A stretch of DNA of 64,000 nt from Ligustrum vulgare (GCA_963555705.1 OY743169.1:7130014-7194013); one strand, 5' to 3'. Positions 12,337-23,590 are shown, counted from the stretch's first letter. The notes: generated from the sequence alone by a model not told the origin. Numbers and translations are program-made.

Positions 12337-13887
12337 AGCCCAAAAAGGCGACCTTTACAGAGCTGTATGTATATGTATGTAATGGTATGTGATGATTATG
12401 TGTATGTATCTTTCTGCGACCAACAAGAGAAACGATTAGGTTAAAATCATGTCATAGAGGAAAAACGAAAAAGTGGGAAAAGGGATTGGGTTCTCTTGCT
12501 TGAGTGCAGAATTTGGGGGAAGAATATATTATATTATTGTATAAAAAAAATAAAAATAAAAATAAAAATCTGATTTTGTTAGACGGGGCCAGTAAAATTT
12601 AAAATTGCACAATATCTCCTTTATATTACACCTAATACAATATTTCCCCTGTATTCTTCGATGTAGGAAAGAAACCCACAAAACTTTTTCTCTTCAAAAA
12701 TTGTGTTTGACAAAGGATATATTTTATTTATGCTGGGTTCGTTTATGTAATGATTGTGATTTATAAATCAATTTATAAATAACATAATTTCTTAAATCAC
12801 TTTTTAATCACACATTTTCTCTCCCAACTTTTTAATCACACATTTTACCTAAAAAACACAAGTAAATCAATTTATAAATAAAGTCAACCTGTCGAACAAA
12901 GCCTAGAAAGGATTATAAAAGTTGAACTAAAATCAAGTGTGAAAATGAGCATCAAATTTAAATTGGACATTTAATGGACAACCGCAAAAATCAATTGGTT
13001 TATCTGTAATAAGTATAATTAAAATTTAATTGAGTTTGAATCTCAAGTGTCAATTTAACAGGGTTTTAAGATGTCAAAAGTTACTTATGGGATTAAGAAG
13101 TTATATTTAAATATATTTGATATTTATTTCAAAAATACTTTGTCTAGCTTAGAAGAAGTTTTAGATGATGATGATCTAAAGCAACTTTTTCATAAAGTTA
13201 TTCTACAAGAAGGAAAAGAGAGAATAGAAAGGAGAAAAAGCATATATAACCTATTAAGAAATAATATATCTATAAATACTACAATTTAATATACATACCT
13301 AATATATTATATAACATGTAAGTTAAATTTATAAATAAGTTATTATGCAAACATTTCTGTAACTGAAGAAATTAAAGTGATAGCAAAAATTGAGGTTATA
13401 TTGGGATCAAATGCAACACTCCAGTCTCCAATTGTTTGGTAAGCTTATATTAAATGTGTCTTCATATCAAAACGAATTAAAAAATTCAATGGAAACGAAC
13501 TCCGTATCACTGGTGGCAAAAAATCATTTTGGATTGATGATCGTCTTAATTTTCATCAATTGTTTTCATCCACGATTGCTATTGATTGGGTTTACCGGTG
13601 GAATTTTCAGAAATTGGGAATTTCTTCTATACACCATATATGTGACAGTGACACGTGGTAAAAAAAAATTTATTTCTGCCACGTGTCAGATCCACACACA
13701 AGATGGATAAGGATTATGGTGCCCACCATATCCTTACTGTTTTTCTATAATCCTTTTTCTAACGGGTTAAATGTAATTGCACATATTGTAAAATGATACA
13801 AAAATGATTGGGAAAAATTCACATATTGTATAAAACATAAAATAAAACCACATATACTCGGTTCTGTTCACCTGCCCCCAGGGGGCA
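12337..13887. other. Intergenic upstream of AFC3, with MITE copy at about 12732-12907
   Basis: Near 12365-12410 lie ATGTATGT-type short repeats, probably in the AFC3 leader or promoter. At about 12732-12907 a MITE-like unit contains ctttttaatcacacattttc twice and ends in gtcgaacaaagcct, roughly inverse to its start gctgggttcgttt. An open stretch of 72 codons at 13071-13289 has no recognisable relative and is not called a gene. At 13610-13735 an inverted pair of cacgtgt words surrounds an A/T run. Confidence 0.45.
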
Positions 13888-13889
13888 GG
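13871..13889. repeat. Perfect 19-nt GC palindrome
   Basis: cctgcccccagggggcagg has arms of nine bases and a single central base. It stands out in AT-rich surroundings and sits directly at the left end of the FAR1-type MULE. Confidence 0.7.
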
Positions 13890-13975
13890 GTATAAATCCC
13901 CCACAATCCTAGTTGGCAATAAAATTTGAAAAAACGTGGGGCCGACGCTTATACTACTTTAACCAATACAAACAA
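13888..13975 (+). repeat. Left outer terminal inverted repeat of FAR1-type MULE
   Basis: It is the inverse of about 26735-26831 with few mismatches; the right arm has about 20 extra bases (around attgaaaaccctcccaaacc). The repeat is cut at 13975 by the inner element. Confidence 0.8.
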
Positions 13976-14749
13976 GGGGAATTTTTAAAAATGTCCAATT
14001 CCATGTAAATCACAAAAGTTGTGTCTAAAGTTAATAGTTTTTTGCAAAAAATGTCCAAATTTTGGTGTAATTTGAATATCTTACCCTTAATAAAAAAATA
14101 AAATAAATATAAATATAAAATATATATATATATCTTTTGATTAGACACTTGACTAGTCATATCTATACAAGTTAATATCCATTAGTTTCATTCAAATCTA
14201 GGTAATAACCACTATAATTATTTGAGAAAAATATTTTGAAGAAAATGAGATATGTAAGTGTTGAGGGAATCCCGATTCGTCATTCTCAACATTTATAATA
14301 TCGAGAATGACATTTAGAATGTTGTTCTAGACAGTTTTAAAATGTCGAGATTGTGGTTAATGAACTCACAAATGTTAATAATTTGAAATGCCTTCTTTTA
14401 GATAGTTTTTTTCTCAATATGGATGACGATTGAAAGTGGCTTGACAACCAAACAATGTCCATTATTATTCGAAGTGACGTTAGATATGGGGAACATTTCA
14501 ATTTACTTTTCGAGAAGCTCAATAATGAATCTTTTATTTTTATCTTTTTAGTACTTTACAAGCTTTTCATGCTCATCACAAAGTTCAATAATGAATCTTG
14601 TAGTATTGATCTTCACAAACTTTGATGAATGTTTTGTTTTGTTTTTTTTTTGTTTTTTTGTTTTTTTTGTTTAATTCTCGACATTCATTATTGATCTCGA
14701 CATTTCCACATTCCATTCTCAACATTTAAGATCTGTTTTTTCTAGACTA

Positions 14750-14832
14750 TTGACATATCATATGTCAAGAGTGACAAAATATGTTCACAGTTTGACATAT
14801 CATATGTCAAGAGTGACAAAATCTGTTCACAG
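14750..14832. repeat. Two tandem 41-42 bp units with palindromic head
   Basis: Two adjacent copies of ttgacatatcatatgtcaag plus agtgacaaaat(a/c)tgttcacag. Each begins with the palindrome tgacatatcatatgtca. They lie inside the inner MULE-like element, as do repeated tctcaacattt/tcgacatt words at 14275-14720. Confidence 0.7.
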
Positions 14833-15229
14833 TAGTTACTATATGCCAAAAAATATTTCGATAACACATTCAATTCTAGAAACAAGTTTACAATGATACT
14901 AGTCCCTTCTCCCTGGTAGAAGTGCAATATTTGGATCACAAAATTACACTGCCATAATTTTCAAGAAAAAATACACATGCAATTAGACAATAAGCATTGT
15001 ACAATTGAAATTTACAATGTAACACTTGAATACATATTACACAAGAGAAAATGCATCAACTACAAATGGAGTCAGTGTAAACTCCACATGCACCAACATT
15101 TCTAACGAACTATAACTTCATTGTATGTCATACAAAACAAATCTTCCAAATACATTTGTTGAATTAATTGTGCTGATAGCTTGAGCTCTGGTATTTTTAT
15201 TAAGAAGCCGAAGACAACTTGTATGTATC

Positions 15230-16560
15230 ACAAATTCCTCACTTGAGAAACTTGGGCTGAAACCCGCTCTTCTTCTGCCACTTCGTATCTATGCGAGCTC
15301 GCAATCTATGGAAAAAGTTTTAAAAACATATAAATGGTAATCTACACGTTGATTATTCAGCATAACAAATAAATGGAGAAAGCAACAGAAGAGTTTTTGT
15401 GGTGAAGAAAACCATTTTTCGTGAATAGAAAGCATCCAATTTTTCTTTCCGTATTTGAAACATTCATCAAGCACAAATCATAAACTAGGAATTAGGACAT
15501 ATACTTTAACTAATAGGAGTAGGAAAAGTAGAAAGTCCTGATAGAAAACAATTGGTGAAAAGCTTACAGGATTAAGAAGGGCTTTGTAAGGAGAATCATC
15601 CTAAAACAATGCATTTGATTCATTATAATATCCCTTCTTCCAAGGAAGTCTAGGATCGTATTTTTCCCAAATTTTCTTTAGCTCCTTCATGACCAAGGGT
15701 TTATGCTGGTTTTCAAGAGTTTTGAAGCTTGTCTGAGTACTTTGTGACATATCATGTATAACATTGTTTTCAGAAACATCTTAATTCTAAATCTAGGCGA
15801 AAAATAAATAAATATAAGTAAACAATGCTGGGTGTACATTCAACCGCATGAGGCAACACACTTTGAATGCCCATATGAGTTGAATAACCACTCACCGTAA
15901 ATTCTTGCATCACTTTGCATAATGACGTATACCCAATCAATAAGCTAATAAGGAAAATAAACAAAATAAAAGAAATGATGGCTTGCAAAGTTGCAAAAAA
16001 TTCAGCTAGCTTGTGTCTATTTCCATGTCTTTCAGCCAATTACAGAACCCAACAAAAATCTCCTTAAAACCAAATCAGAGCACAAAAAATATAATTTTAA
16101 AAAAAAATTGATTAAATTATTGAAATCAAAACCCCATTAATTTTAACTATAACCAAGCAAATAAAAGAAATCACAAGCAATATACCCAATTTCATAAAAG
16201 GAAATGATGGCTCTACATCCTTTGAGACCGCCGTAAAATCCAGTTACGGTGTAAAAATTGATATCTCCGCCTCCAATGAGACCCCCCTCCTCTATGCTGG
16301 AGAATACTTGGAAATGACTGAAGAGTACTCTGAAGATAACCTCATTTTCATGACACAGTTTTCTTTCTCAGCTAGCACTTGAAAATACCAAACATTATAT
16401 AAAAACTTTAACCACCTATGAAGGGCATCTTCCTTTGGCAGAATTCTAGGCATTGTCCAGAGACGTATTGATGCAATTGTTTCAAAAGCTACATCTTCAA
16501 ATCCGTCATTGTTTGGATGGTCGGTGAATGACAGTGCTGGAAACAACAAAGGTAGAATCG
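15230..16560 (-). pseudogene. Unidentified gene-like fragments in the inner MULE (possible captured host gene)
   Basis: Several minus-strand pieces look coding. At about 16585-16420 a hydrophobic leader (ALAIFLLPFSILPLLFPAL) is followed by DHPNNDGFEDVAFETIASI. At about 15755-15605 there is MKELKKIWEKYDPRLPWKKG, continuing to an acceptor-like TTTTAG. At 15600-15570 DDSPYKALLNP is followed by a GTAAGC donor, and at 15310-15236 an end RARIDTKWQKKSGFQPKFLK is followed by a stop. Donor- and acceptor-like sites separate them, as in a spliced gene. I do not recognise the protein or proteins, and the pieces may come from different genes. Their position inside a TIR-bounded element without transposase suggests transduplicated host exons. 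Confidence 0.35.
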
Positions 16561-16845
16561 AGAATGGTAGGAGAAAAATTGCTAATGCTACAATGTATAC
16601 TCAAGCATAAGATGAGGAGATTTGATGAGAGAGAGCAAGGAAGAAGAAGAGAGTTAAATGTGGCAAGAGAAATGAGAAACTTTTACAAACCCTAAATCTA
16701 AATCTAAAAAAATGAAACGAGACACTTAAAATTTGTGCCCTCAGTTGGAATTTCAGATTTGTAGCAAGGGCATTGAGGTCCAAAATTCAAAAAAATGGAC
16801 ATGACTAAAAATTGGAACATTTTTACAAGCAATAATGTAAAAATG

Positions 16846-17054
16846 TGTTATAAATATCTTGGGTGTGAATGACCCATTATGCCCTTGTAAAGTTTATATT
16901 ATTACAATTGTACCATTATCTACCCCTATAAATAGGGTGCTTCACTCCTTCATTTAACACACAATTGGAATACATAAATTCTCTCTCTATCTCTATATTC
17001 TCTCTAATATTTTGATAGTCTTGTTCTATCTAATACTTTGGTAGTTTTACAACA
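16846..17054 (+). repeat. 5' LTR of copia element, with TATA box
   Basis: Starts tgttataaatatc and ends ttttacaaca. The word ctataaatag at about 16926-16935 is a good TATA box, and ctctctctatctctatattc lies downstream in the probable transcribed leader. After the LTR comes cgttatcagcacgag, the position of the primer binding site; which tRNA it uses is not clear. Confidence 0.95.
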
Positions 17055-17120
17055 CGTTATCAGCACGAGATTCTAGCCAACTGAGTTAAGAAGGTAATAA
17101 TTTTAAATATATTTTATATA

Positions 17121-17460
17121 TTATGCTACCACCTACATGGTTGGTTTTACCACCTACATGGTTGGTTTTATCAGTTTTAATTATATCATGCTACCACCTA
17201 CATGGTTGGTTTTATCAGTTATAATTATATCATGCTACCACCTACATGGTTGGTTTTACCGATTTTAATTATATTATGCTACCACCTACATGGTTGGTTT
17301 TACCAGTTTTAATTATATTATGCTACCACCTACATGGTTGGTTTTACCAGTTTTAATTATATCATGCTATCACCTACATGGTTGGTTTTACAATTTTTTT
17401 AGTATATCATACTACCACCTATATAATTGATTCTACCAGTTTTATTATCGTTGGTTCTAC
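17121..17460 (+). repeat. Tandem repeat in copia leader, about 7 units of 43-44 bp
   Basis: Each unit contains atgctaccacctacatggtt followed by ggttttaccagttttaatta, with small changes; the first unit has an internal duplication and the last is degenerate. The array lies between the primer site and gag, in the untranslated leader. Confidence 0.9.
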
Positions 17461-17947
17461 TGGGTTTCTTTAAATATATGATTTAAATGAAATCACATTT
17501 TATGTATTTTCAAAAAGGATAAATTTATAATATAATCAATTCATCATTCCAATAAAGTGTACTTACAAAAGTAAAAGTTATTTTTCTTTTTGAAAATTAA
17601 AATCACAATTTCAAAAGATGTAATGATTAAACATCACTTCATGAAACATGGTTACATACATACCACATAATTCTTGAAATGCAATTTCTGAAAAATCTTT
17701 TGTTAATGTCACTATCATTATACGTATTAATCAATTTATTCTTGATAATTATTATCTGGATTAATTGATACCACAACTTAGATTTACATAGCAATTTCGA
17801 AATTTTGTTTCATTGCTACAACAACTTAGAATTATAATTAATATTCCAGAAGAATAAAAACTCGATATAGAAATCATGTCATTAATTCTTTACTGAGATT
17901 TTTCAAGGAATTAATTATTTTTCATGTTTGATTGAATAGTTATCCTA

Positions 17948-18952
17948 ATGGCAAATATCACAAAACTCGAGTTCATTGCACTAGATTTATCCGGGAAAAA
18001 TTATCTATCATGGATCCTAGATGCCGAGATCCATCTTATTTCAAAAGGGCTTGGAGAAACAATCAAAGAAGGAAACAACGAATCCCTGCAGGATCGTGCA
18101 AAAGCACTTATTTTCCTTCGTCACCATCTTCATGATGGATTGAAAATAGAATATCTTACTGTGAAGGATCCACAAGAACTCTGGAAAAACTTAAAAGACA
18201 GATTTGACCATCAGAGGACTGTAGTCCTCCCAAAAGCCCGTTATGAATGGATGCATCTTCGTTTACAAGATTTTAAAACTGTGAGTGAGTACAATTCTGA
18301 ACTATTTAGAATATGTTCAAAATTGAATTTATGTGGAGAAAAAATCACTGAAGCAGATATGCTAGAAAAAACATTCTCCACCTTTCACGCCTCAAATGTG
18401 CTCCTGCAGCAGCAATATCGTGAGCGTGGTTTTAAAAGGTACTCGGAACTCATATCTTGCCTTTTGGTAGCCGAACAAAATAATGAGTTGTTGATGAAAA
18501 ATCACGGATTACGTCCAACCGGTTCTGTACCATTTCCTGAAGCAAGTGGTACTGCATTTCCTGAAGCAAATGCTATATCAAGAAATAGACACGGATACAA
18601 ACGTGGCCGTGGCCGTGGACACGAACGTAGGCGTGGACACGGACATGAACAAGGACGTGGACGTGGAAGGAATTCTGGACAAAATCATCAACAACATGGC
18701 CACATGGTTAAAAGGCACAAGGCAAATGAGAATAACATAATCAAACGGCAACACGAAGAAAGTCGCTTCCGATGTGGCATGAAAGGGCATTGGTCACGTA
18801 CCTGTCGTACGGCAAAACATCTTGTGGACCTTTACCAACAGTCTATCAAAGGAAAAGAAAAAATAGAGACAAATTTAGCTGATTGTCCAGTTAATAGGAC
18901 ACACTTAGATGTCTCTGATTTTTATACTGGTGATATGGAAAATATAGATTAG
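17948..18952 (+). CDS. Copia gag protein (UBN2-type), zinc knuckle incomplete
   Basis: 334 residues from ATG 17948. Residues 1 to about 160 form the gag core (LSGKNYLSWILDAEIHL; KDRFDHQR; ARYEWMHLRLQDFKTVSEYN), the UBN2 family typical of plant copia. A long Arg/Gly/His-rich basic linker follows (residues about 215-245), then a retroviral-type zinc knuckle near residue 275 (FRCGMKGHWSRTC). The first cysteine of the CCHC pattern is absent, because Arg stands three residues before the Cys. The frame closes at TAG 18950; pol follows 131 bases later in another frame. The protein packages element RNA in virus-like particles. Confidence 0.9.
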   Translation: MANITKLEFIALDLSGKNYLSWILDAEIHLISKGLGETIKEGNNESLQDRAKALIFLRHHLHDGLKIEYLTVKDPQELWKNLKDRFDHQRTVVLPKARYEWMHLRLQDFKTVSEYNSELFRICSKLNLCGEKITEADMLEKTFSTFHASNVLLQQQYRERGFKRYSELISCLLVAEQNNELLMKNHGLRPTGSVPFPEASGTAFPEANAISRNRHGYKRGRGRGHERRRGHGHEQGRGRGRNSGQNHQQHGHMVKRHKANENNIIKRQHEESRFRCGMKGHWSRTCRTAKHLVDLYQQSIKGKEKIETNLADCPVNRTHLDVSDFYTGDMENID

Positions 18953-19083
18953 TTTGCTTTATCAGAAAGTCACGATGTTATTTTGAAATCTTAATATGTA
19001 TTGTCCGTTTGATGTTAAATTATGTTTAACTTCTTTTTATCATAAATTCACTTTTCTAAAATATCTATTTGATTATATTTTAG

Positions 19084-22000
19084 ATGAATTGCCAAGATAC
19101 ATGTCTTGTTGATAGTGCAACAACACATACTATTCTCCGGAAGAAAAAGTATTTTCTGAACTTAACATTAGCGGAAAATAATGTTAATACAATATGCGGC
19201 ACATCGAAGATCGTTGAAGGCTCCGGTAAAGCCTATATTATTTTATCAAATAATACACAACTATGTATTAACGATGCACTATACTCAAGCAAATCCAGAA
19301 GAAATTTGCTCAGTTTTAAGGATATCCGCTGCAATGGATATCACATTGAAACAATGCAAGAAAACAATATTGAATATCTTTGCATTACTTCTTTTGTATC
19401 TGGCCAGAAGCAGATAAAAGAAAAACTTCCGGCACTTCCTTCTGGAATGTATTATACATCCATAAAAGAAGTCGAATCAAACAATGTCACGAACCCGAAG
19501 TTCGTAGACTTAAAAAGTTTTAGACTTTGGCATGATCGACTTGGACATCCAGGAGCTATAATGATGCGTCGAATAATTAGCAACTCACATGGACATCCTT
19601 TAAAGAACCAGAAGATTCTTTCACCTAATGATTATTCATGTGTTGCTTGCTCGCAAGGGAAATTGGTCATTAGACCTTCCACTACAAAGGTAAATGTTGA
19701 ATCTCCAACTTTCTTAGAAAGGATTCATGGAGATATATGTGGGCCGATACACCCACCATGTGGACCATTTCGTTATTTTATGGTACTAGTTGATTCTTCT
19801 ACTAGATGGTCGCATGTCTGTTTACTGTCCACAAGAAATGTAGCATTTTCTAGGCTACTTGCTCAAATAATAAAATTACGAGCTCAATTTCCTGATTACT
19901 CAATCAAGACAATTCGTCTTGATAACGCTGGTGAGTTTAGATCACAGAGATTCAATGAGTATTGCATGTCCATTGGGATTGCAATAGAACATTCAGTTTC
20001 TCATGTCCATACACAAAATGGGTTAGCGGAGTCATTTATTAAACGTCTACAATTAATTGCTAGACCACTACTCATGAAAACAAAACTCCCAGCTTCTGTT
20101 TGGGGTCATGCCATATTACATGCTGCATCATTGATTCGCATAAGACCAACTGCTTATTATCAATACTCACCTCTGCAACTTGCATCTGGTCATGAACCTA
20201 ATATTTCTCACCTAAGGGTTTTTGGTTGTACTGTCCATGTACCAATCTCTCCCCCACAACGTACCAAAATGGGTCCCCAACGTAGACTTGGGATTTATGT
20301 TGGTTTTGATTCACCTTCCATCATTAGGTACCTTGAACCCTTAACGGGTGATTTGTTTACTGCACGTTTTGCAGATTGTCATTTCGATGAAATGAACTTT
20401 CCAACTTTAGGAGGAGTAAAGTTGCATCCTGAAAATCAAGATAAAATTTCTTGGAATGAAACAACTCTATCTCACTTTGATCCCCGAAGTAATCAATGTG
20501 AGCAAGAGGTTGAGAAAATTATTCATTTGCAAAGAATTGCAAACCAATTACCTGATGAATTTGTTGACACACGAAAAGTGACAAAGTCATATATACCAGC
20601 AGAAAACACTCCGGCAAATATTGATGTCCCTGTAGGACAAACTGCTATAGCAAGTGAACCTCAAAAACGCCAGAAGCGTGGTCGACCAGTTGGTTCAAAA
20701 GACATCATACCTCGTAAGAGGAAATTAAACCAACCAAAGACTCCTGGACGAGTAATAATAGAAAAGATTGATCAATCTAATAGTGGTGACATGGTTCCCG
20801 CAGAACCACAGATTTCAATGAAACAATCTAATAGTGATGACGTGATTCCTGCAGAATCACAGATGTCCGAGAATAATGAGATTTCAATAAATTATTTGTT
20901 ATCTCATAAATTATGGGAAAGGGAGAATGTTGTTATAGATGATATTTTTGCCTTCCAAATGGCTCTTGAAATAATTCAGAATAATGATCCTGAGCCACTG
21001 TCTGTTAAAGAATGCCAACAGAGAGAGGATTGGCCAAAATGGAAGGAAGCCATGCAGACGGAGTTGAATTCCTTAGAAAAACGAAAGGTGTTCGGACCAG
21101 TAGTTCGAACACCTGAAAATATAATCCCTGTAGGATACAAATGGGTCTTTGTAAGGAAAAGAAATGAAAATAATGAAGTTACAAGGTACAAAGCCCGGCT
21201 TGTAGCTCAAGGTTTCTCACAAAGACCTGGAATTGATTATGAGGAAACATATTCTCCCGTCATGGACGCCATCACATTCAGATTTTTAATTAGTTTGGCT
21301 GTGTCAGAAAGGCTCGATATGCGCCTTATGGATGTAGTAACTGCATATTTATATGGCTCACTTGATAGTGACATATATATGAAAGTCCCTGAAGGACTTA
21401 AAGTGCCAGAAATAAATGATACATACCCGAAGAGTATGTTTTCAATCAAATTGCAAAGATCATTATATGGATTGAAACAATCTGGACGTATGTGGTATAA
21501 TCGCCTCAGCGAATACTTGTTGAATGAGGGTTACAAAAATGATGATATATGCCCATGTGTTTTCATAAAGAAAACAAATATTGGATTTGCAATAGTGGCA
21601 GTTTATGTTGATGATTTAAATCTTATTGGAACTCCAGAAGAGCTCAACAAAACTGCTGATTACTTGAAAAATGAATTTGAGATGAAAGATTTGGGAAAAA
21701 CAAAATTTTGCCTTGGGTTGCAAATTGAACATTTTTCAGAAGGACTATTTGTTCATCAATCTTCATATACAGAAAAGGTTTTGAAGCGATTTTATATGGA
21801 TATAGCACATCCATTGACATCACCAATGGTCGTTCGATCACTTGATCCAAAAAATGATCCATTTCGCCCACTTGAAGATGGAGAAAATGTTCTTGGTCCA
21901 GAAGTACCATATCTAAGTGCAATTGGAGCATTATCATATCTTGCAAATTGCACTAGACCTGATATAGCTTTTTCTGTAAATCTACTCGCAAGATATAGTT

Positions 22001-22605
22001 CTGCACCAACTCAAAGGCATTGGAATGGTGTTAAACACATTCTTCGTTACCTAAAAGGTACTGTTGATATGGGATTATTTTATTCTCACAATTTGGGATC
22101 TTCTTTAGTGGGATATGCAGATGCAGGTTATCTCTCTGATCCACATCAAGCAAAATCACAAACAGGATATGTGTTTACACGTGGTGGGACGGCTATATCG
22201 TGGAGATCCGTGAAGCAAACTTTGACAGCAACATCTTCAAATCATTCAGAAATTATTGCAATCCATGAAACAAGTCGAGAATGTATATGGTTGAGAAACA
22301 TGACTCATCATATCCAATCATCATGTGGATTAGCTTCGACAAAAGATAGTCCAATGATATTGTATGAAGATAATGCAGCTTGTATTGCACAACTTAAAGG
22401 AGGCTATATCAAAGGAGATAGAACAAAGCACATTTCTCCAAAATTCTTCTATACACATGAGCTTCAGAAAGCAGGTGATATCGATGTTCAACAAATTCGA
22501 TCAAGTGATAATGTGGCAGACTTATTCACTAAAGCATTACCTACATCTACACTCAAGAAATTGATACATAAGATAGGAATGCGTCGGCTCAGCGATTTAC
22601 GATGA
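19084..22605 (+). CDS. Copia pol polyprotein: protease, integrase, reverse transcriptase, RNase H
   Basis: 1173 residues, uninterrupted. Domains in order are: aspartic protease near the start (CLVDSATTHTIL; Asp-Ser-Ala); GAG-pre-integrase HHCC zinc site (HDRLGHPGAIMMRR...CVACSQGK, residues about 150-195); integrase core with GDICGP, RLDNAGEF and NGLAESF giving Asp-Asp-Glu (about 210-330); reverse transcriptase RVT_2 with VTAYLYGSLDSDIYMKVPEG and the YVDD active site (about 680-880); and RNase H with GYADAGYLSD and YEDNAACI (about 1010-1150). The first ATG lies three bases after a TTTTAG acceptor-like site, so splicing or translational recoding could link it to gag; neither can be shown. The integrase-before-RT order is the copia hallmark. 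Confidence 0.95.
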   Translation: MNCQDTCLVDSATTHTILRKKKYFLNLTLAENNVNTICGTSKIVEGSGKAYIILSNNTQLCINDALYSSKSRRNLLSFKDIRCNGYHIETMQENNIEYLCITSFVSGQKQIKEKLPALPSGMYYTSIKEVESNNVTNPKFVDLKSFRLWHDRLGHPGAIMMRRIISNSHGHPLKNQKILSPNDYSCVACSQGKLVIRPSTTKVNVESPTFLERIHGDICGPIHPPCGPFRYFMVLVDSSTRWSHVCLLSTRNVAFSRLLAQIIKLRAQFPDYSIKTIRLDNAGEFRSQRFNEYCMSIGIAIEHSVSHVHTQNGLAESFIKRLQLIARPLLMKTKLPASVWGHAILHAASLIRIRPTAYYQYSPLQLASGHEPNISHLRVFGCTVHVPISPPQRTKMGPQRRLGIYVGFDSPSIIRYLEPLTGDLFTARFADCHFDEMNFPTLGGVKLHPENQDKISWNETTLSHFDPRSNQCEQEVEKIIHLQRIANQLPDEFVDTRKVTKSYIPAENTPANIDVPVGQTAIASEPQKRQKRGRPVGSKDIIPRKRKLNQPKTPGRVIIEKIDQSNSGDMVPAEPQISMKQSNSDDVIPAESQMSENNEISINYLLSHKLWERENVVIDDIFAFQMALEIIQNNDPEPLSVKECQQREDWPKWKEAMQTELNSLEKRKVFGPVVRTPENIIPVGYKWVFVRKRNENNEVTRYKARLVAQGFSQRPGIDYEETYSPVMDAITFRFLISLAVSERLDMRLMDVVTAYLYGSLDSDIYMKVPEGLKVPEINDTYPKSMFSIKLQRSLYGLKQSGRMWYNRLSEYLLNEGYKNDDICPCVFIKKTNIGFAIVAVYVDDLNLIGTPEELNKTADYLKNEFEMKDLGKTKFCLGLQIEHFSEGLFVHQSSYTEKVLKRFYMDIAHPLTSPMVVRSLDPKNDPFRPLEDGENVLGPEVPYLSAIGALSYLANCTRPDIAFSVNLLARYSSAPTQRHWNGVKHILRYLKGTVDMGLFYSHNLGSSLVGYADAGYLSDPHQAKSQTGYVFTRGGTAISWRSVKQTLTATSSNHSEIIAIHETSRECIWLRNMTHHIQSSCGLASTKDSPMILYEDNAACIAQLKGGYIKGDRTKHISPKFFYTHELQKAGDIDVQQIRSSDNVADLFTKALPTSTLKKLIHKIGMRRLSDLR

Positions 22606-22805
22606 CTAATATTAGGGGGAGTAGCTGTACTCTTTTTCCTTCGTCTAGGTTTTATCCCACTGGGTTTTCCTAGCAAGGTTTTAATGAGGCAGCATTTATT
22701 TTTATACTCCACAATGACTGTACTCTTTTCCTTAGCTTAAGTTTTATTCCACTGGGTTTTCTTAGCAAGGTTTTTAACGAGGCAGACATTGAATATTAGG
22801 TCATT

Positions 22806-22815
22806 CAAGGGGGAG
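22806..22815 (+). other. Polypurine tract of copia element
   Basis: The purine run aagggggag stands immediately before the 3' LTR, where plus-strand DNA synthesis starts in LTR elements. A related ggggga run follows the pol stop at about 22614. Confidence 0.85.
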
Positions 22816-23024
22816 TGTTATAAATATCTTGGGTGTGAATGACCCATTATGCCCTTGTAAAGTTTATATTATTACAATTGTACCATTATCTACCCCTATA
22901 AATAGGGTGCTTCACTCCTTCATTTAACACACAATTGGAATACATAAATTCTCTCTCTATCTCTATATTCTCTCTAATATTTTGATAATCTTGTTCTATC
23001 TAATACTTTGGTAGTTTTACAACA
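22816..23024 (+). repeat. 3' LTR of copia element
   Basis: Same 209-bp length as the 5' LTR with one visible substitution; followed by the duplication aaatg. Confidence 0.95.
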
Positions 23025-23050
23025 AAATGGACATTTTATGTAATTTCCTC

Positions 23051-23590
23051 TCCAAACAATCCCTTCCTGTACCGAAGCAAATGAAGCACTCTCTCTCCTC
23101 GCAACCTTTCATCCCACTCTCGCTCCGTCTCTCTCCAAGGTGAGCTGCTTCACCTTCAACCGTCCACAGCAACGGTGTACATTCCGTTCAGATTTTTCAG
23201 GTAATTCTGTTGGTGCCCTATTTTTTAGGTGATTTCTCCCAGCTCTCAGTTCGTTTCCGCCCTCCACCTCCCCCTGAACTATAAATGGTCTACTTTTTGT
23301 TAAGATTTTTGAGGTGATTCTTTTGGAGCCTTAATTTTGAGGCGATTTTACAGAGCCGAAGTTTTTATTTTTTATTTTTTTGTAATTAGCTATTGTAGCC
23401 CTAATTTTGAGTTTCGTTCTTGGAGCCTTAATTTGATTTAATTGTTGATCTTCGCATGTGGTTTAATTTTCGATTGCAAGGTTTTAATTTTATGTTTAAA
23501 AATATTCAGATTTCCTTATTATGTGATTTCTTGTTTGGTATTTTCAGACTATTGTGAAAAGCTTATTCATATTTTTGTAGTTCAGCATTT
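23051..23590 (+). repeat. Inner part of left inverted arm of FAR1-type MULE
   Basis: This is an inverse match to about 26340-26730. Shared words include gtgagctgct, caccttcaaccgtcca, ggtgtacattccgttca and ggttttaattttatgtttaa. It holds some extra sequence around 23250-23400 that the right arm lacks. MULEs with such long arms often carry their promoters in them. Confidence 0.8.

Larger units (their letters stand above)
16846..23024 (+). mobile_element. Full-length Ty1/copia LTR retrotransposon
   Basis: Two 209-bp LTRs (16846-17054 and 22816-23024) differ at one visible position (gatagtc/gataatc). The insertion is flanked by the 5-bp duplication aaatg (16841-16845 and 23025-23029). Between the LTRs are a repeat-rich leader, a gag ORF and a pol ORF with protease, integrase, reverse transcriptase and RNase H in copia order. 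A purine run (caagggggag) directly precedes the 3' LTR. Both ORFs are long and open, so the element may be recently active. It sits in the inner MULE-like element. Confidence 0.95.
13976..23050. mobile_element. Inner MULE-like element inserted in the FAR1-type MULE
   Basis: It is flanked by tacaaacaa (13967-13975) and tccaaacaa (23051-23059), a 9-bp duplication with one mismatch, the length made by Mutator-like elements. Its ends are imperfect inverses: ggggaatttttaaaaatgtc on the left, and gaggaaattacataaaatgtc reading inward from the right. A copia element occupies 16846-23024, leaving about 2.9 kb of its own sequence. No transposase is recognised in it, but gene-like pieces lie on the minus strand at 15230-16560. 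It is therefore probably non-autonomous and possibly a Pack-MULE. Confidence 0.65.

Noticed and set aside
13071..13289. A 72-codon frame in the spacer before the FAR1-type MULE
   Set aside because: AT-driven composition, no relative recognised, no splice or promoter context.
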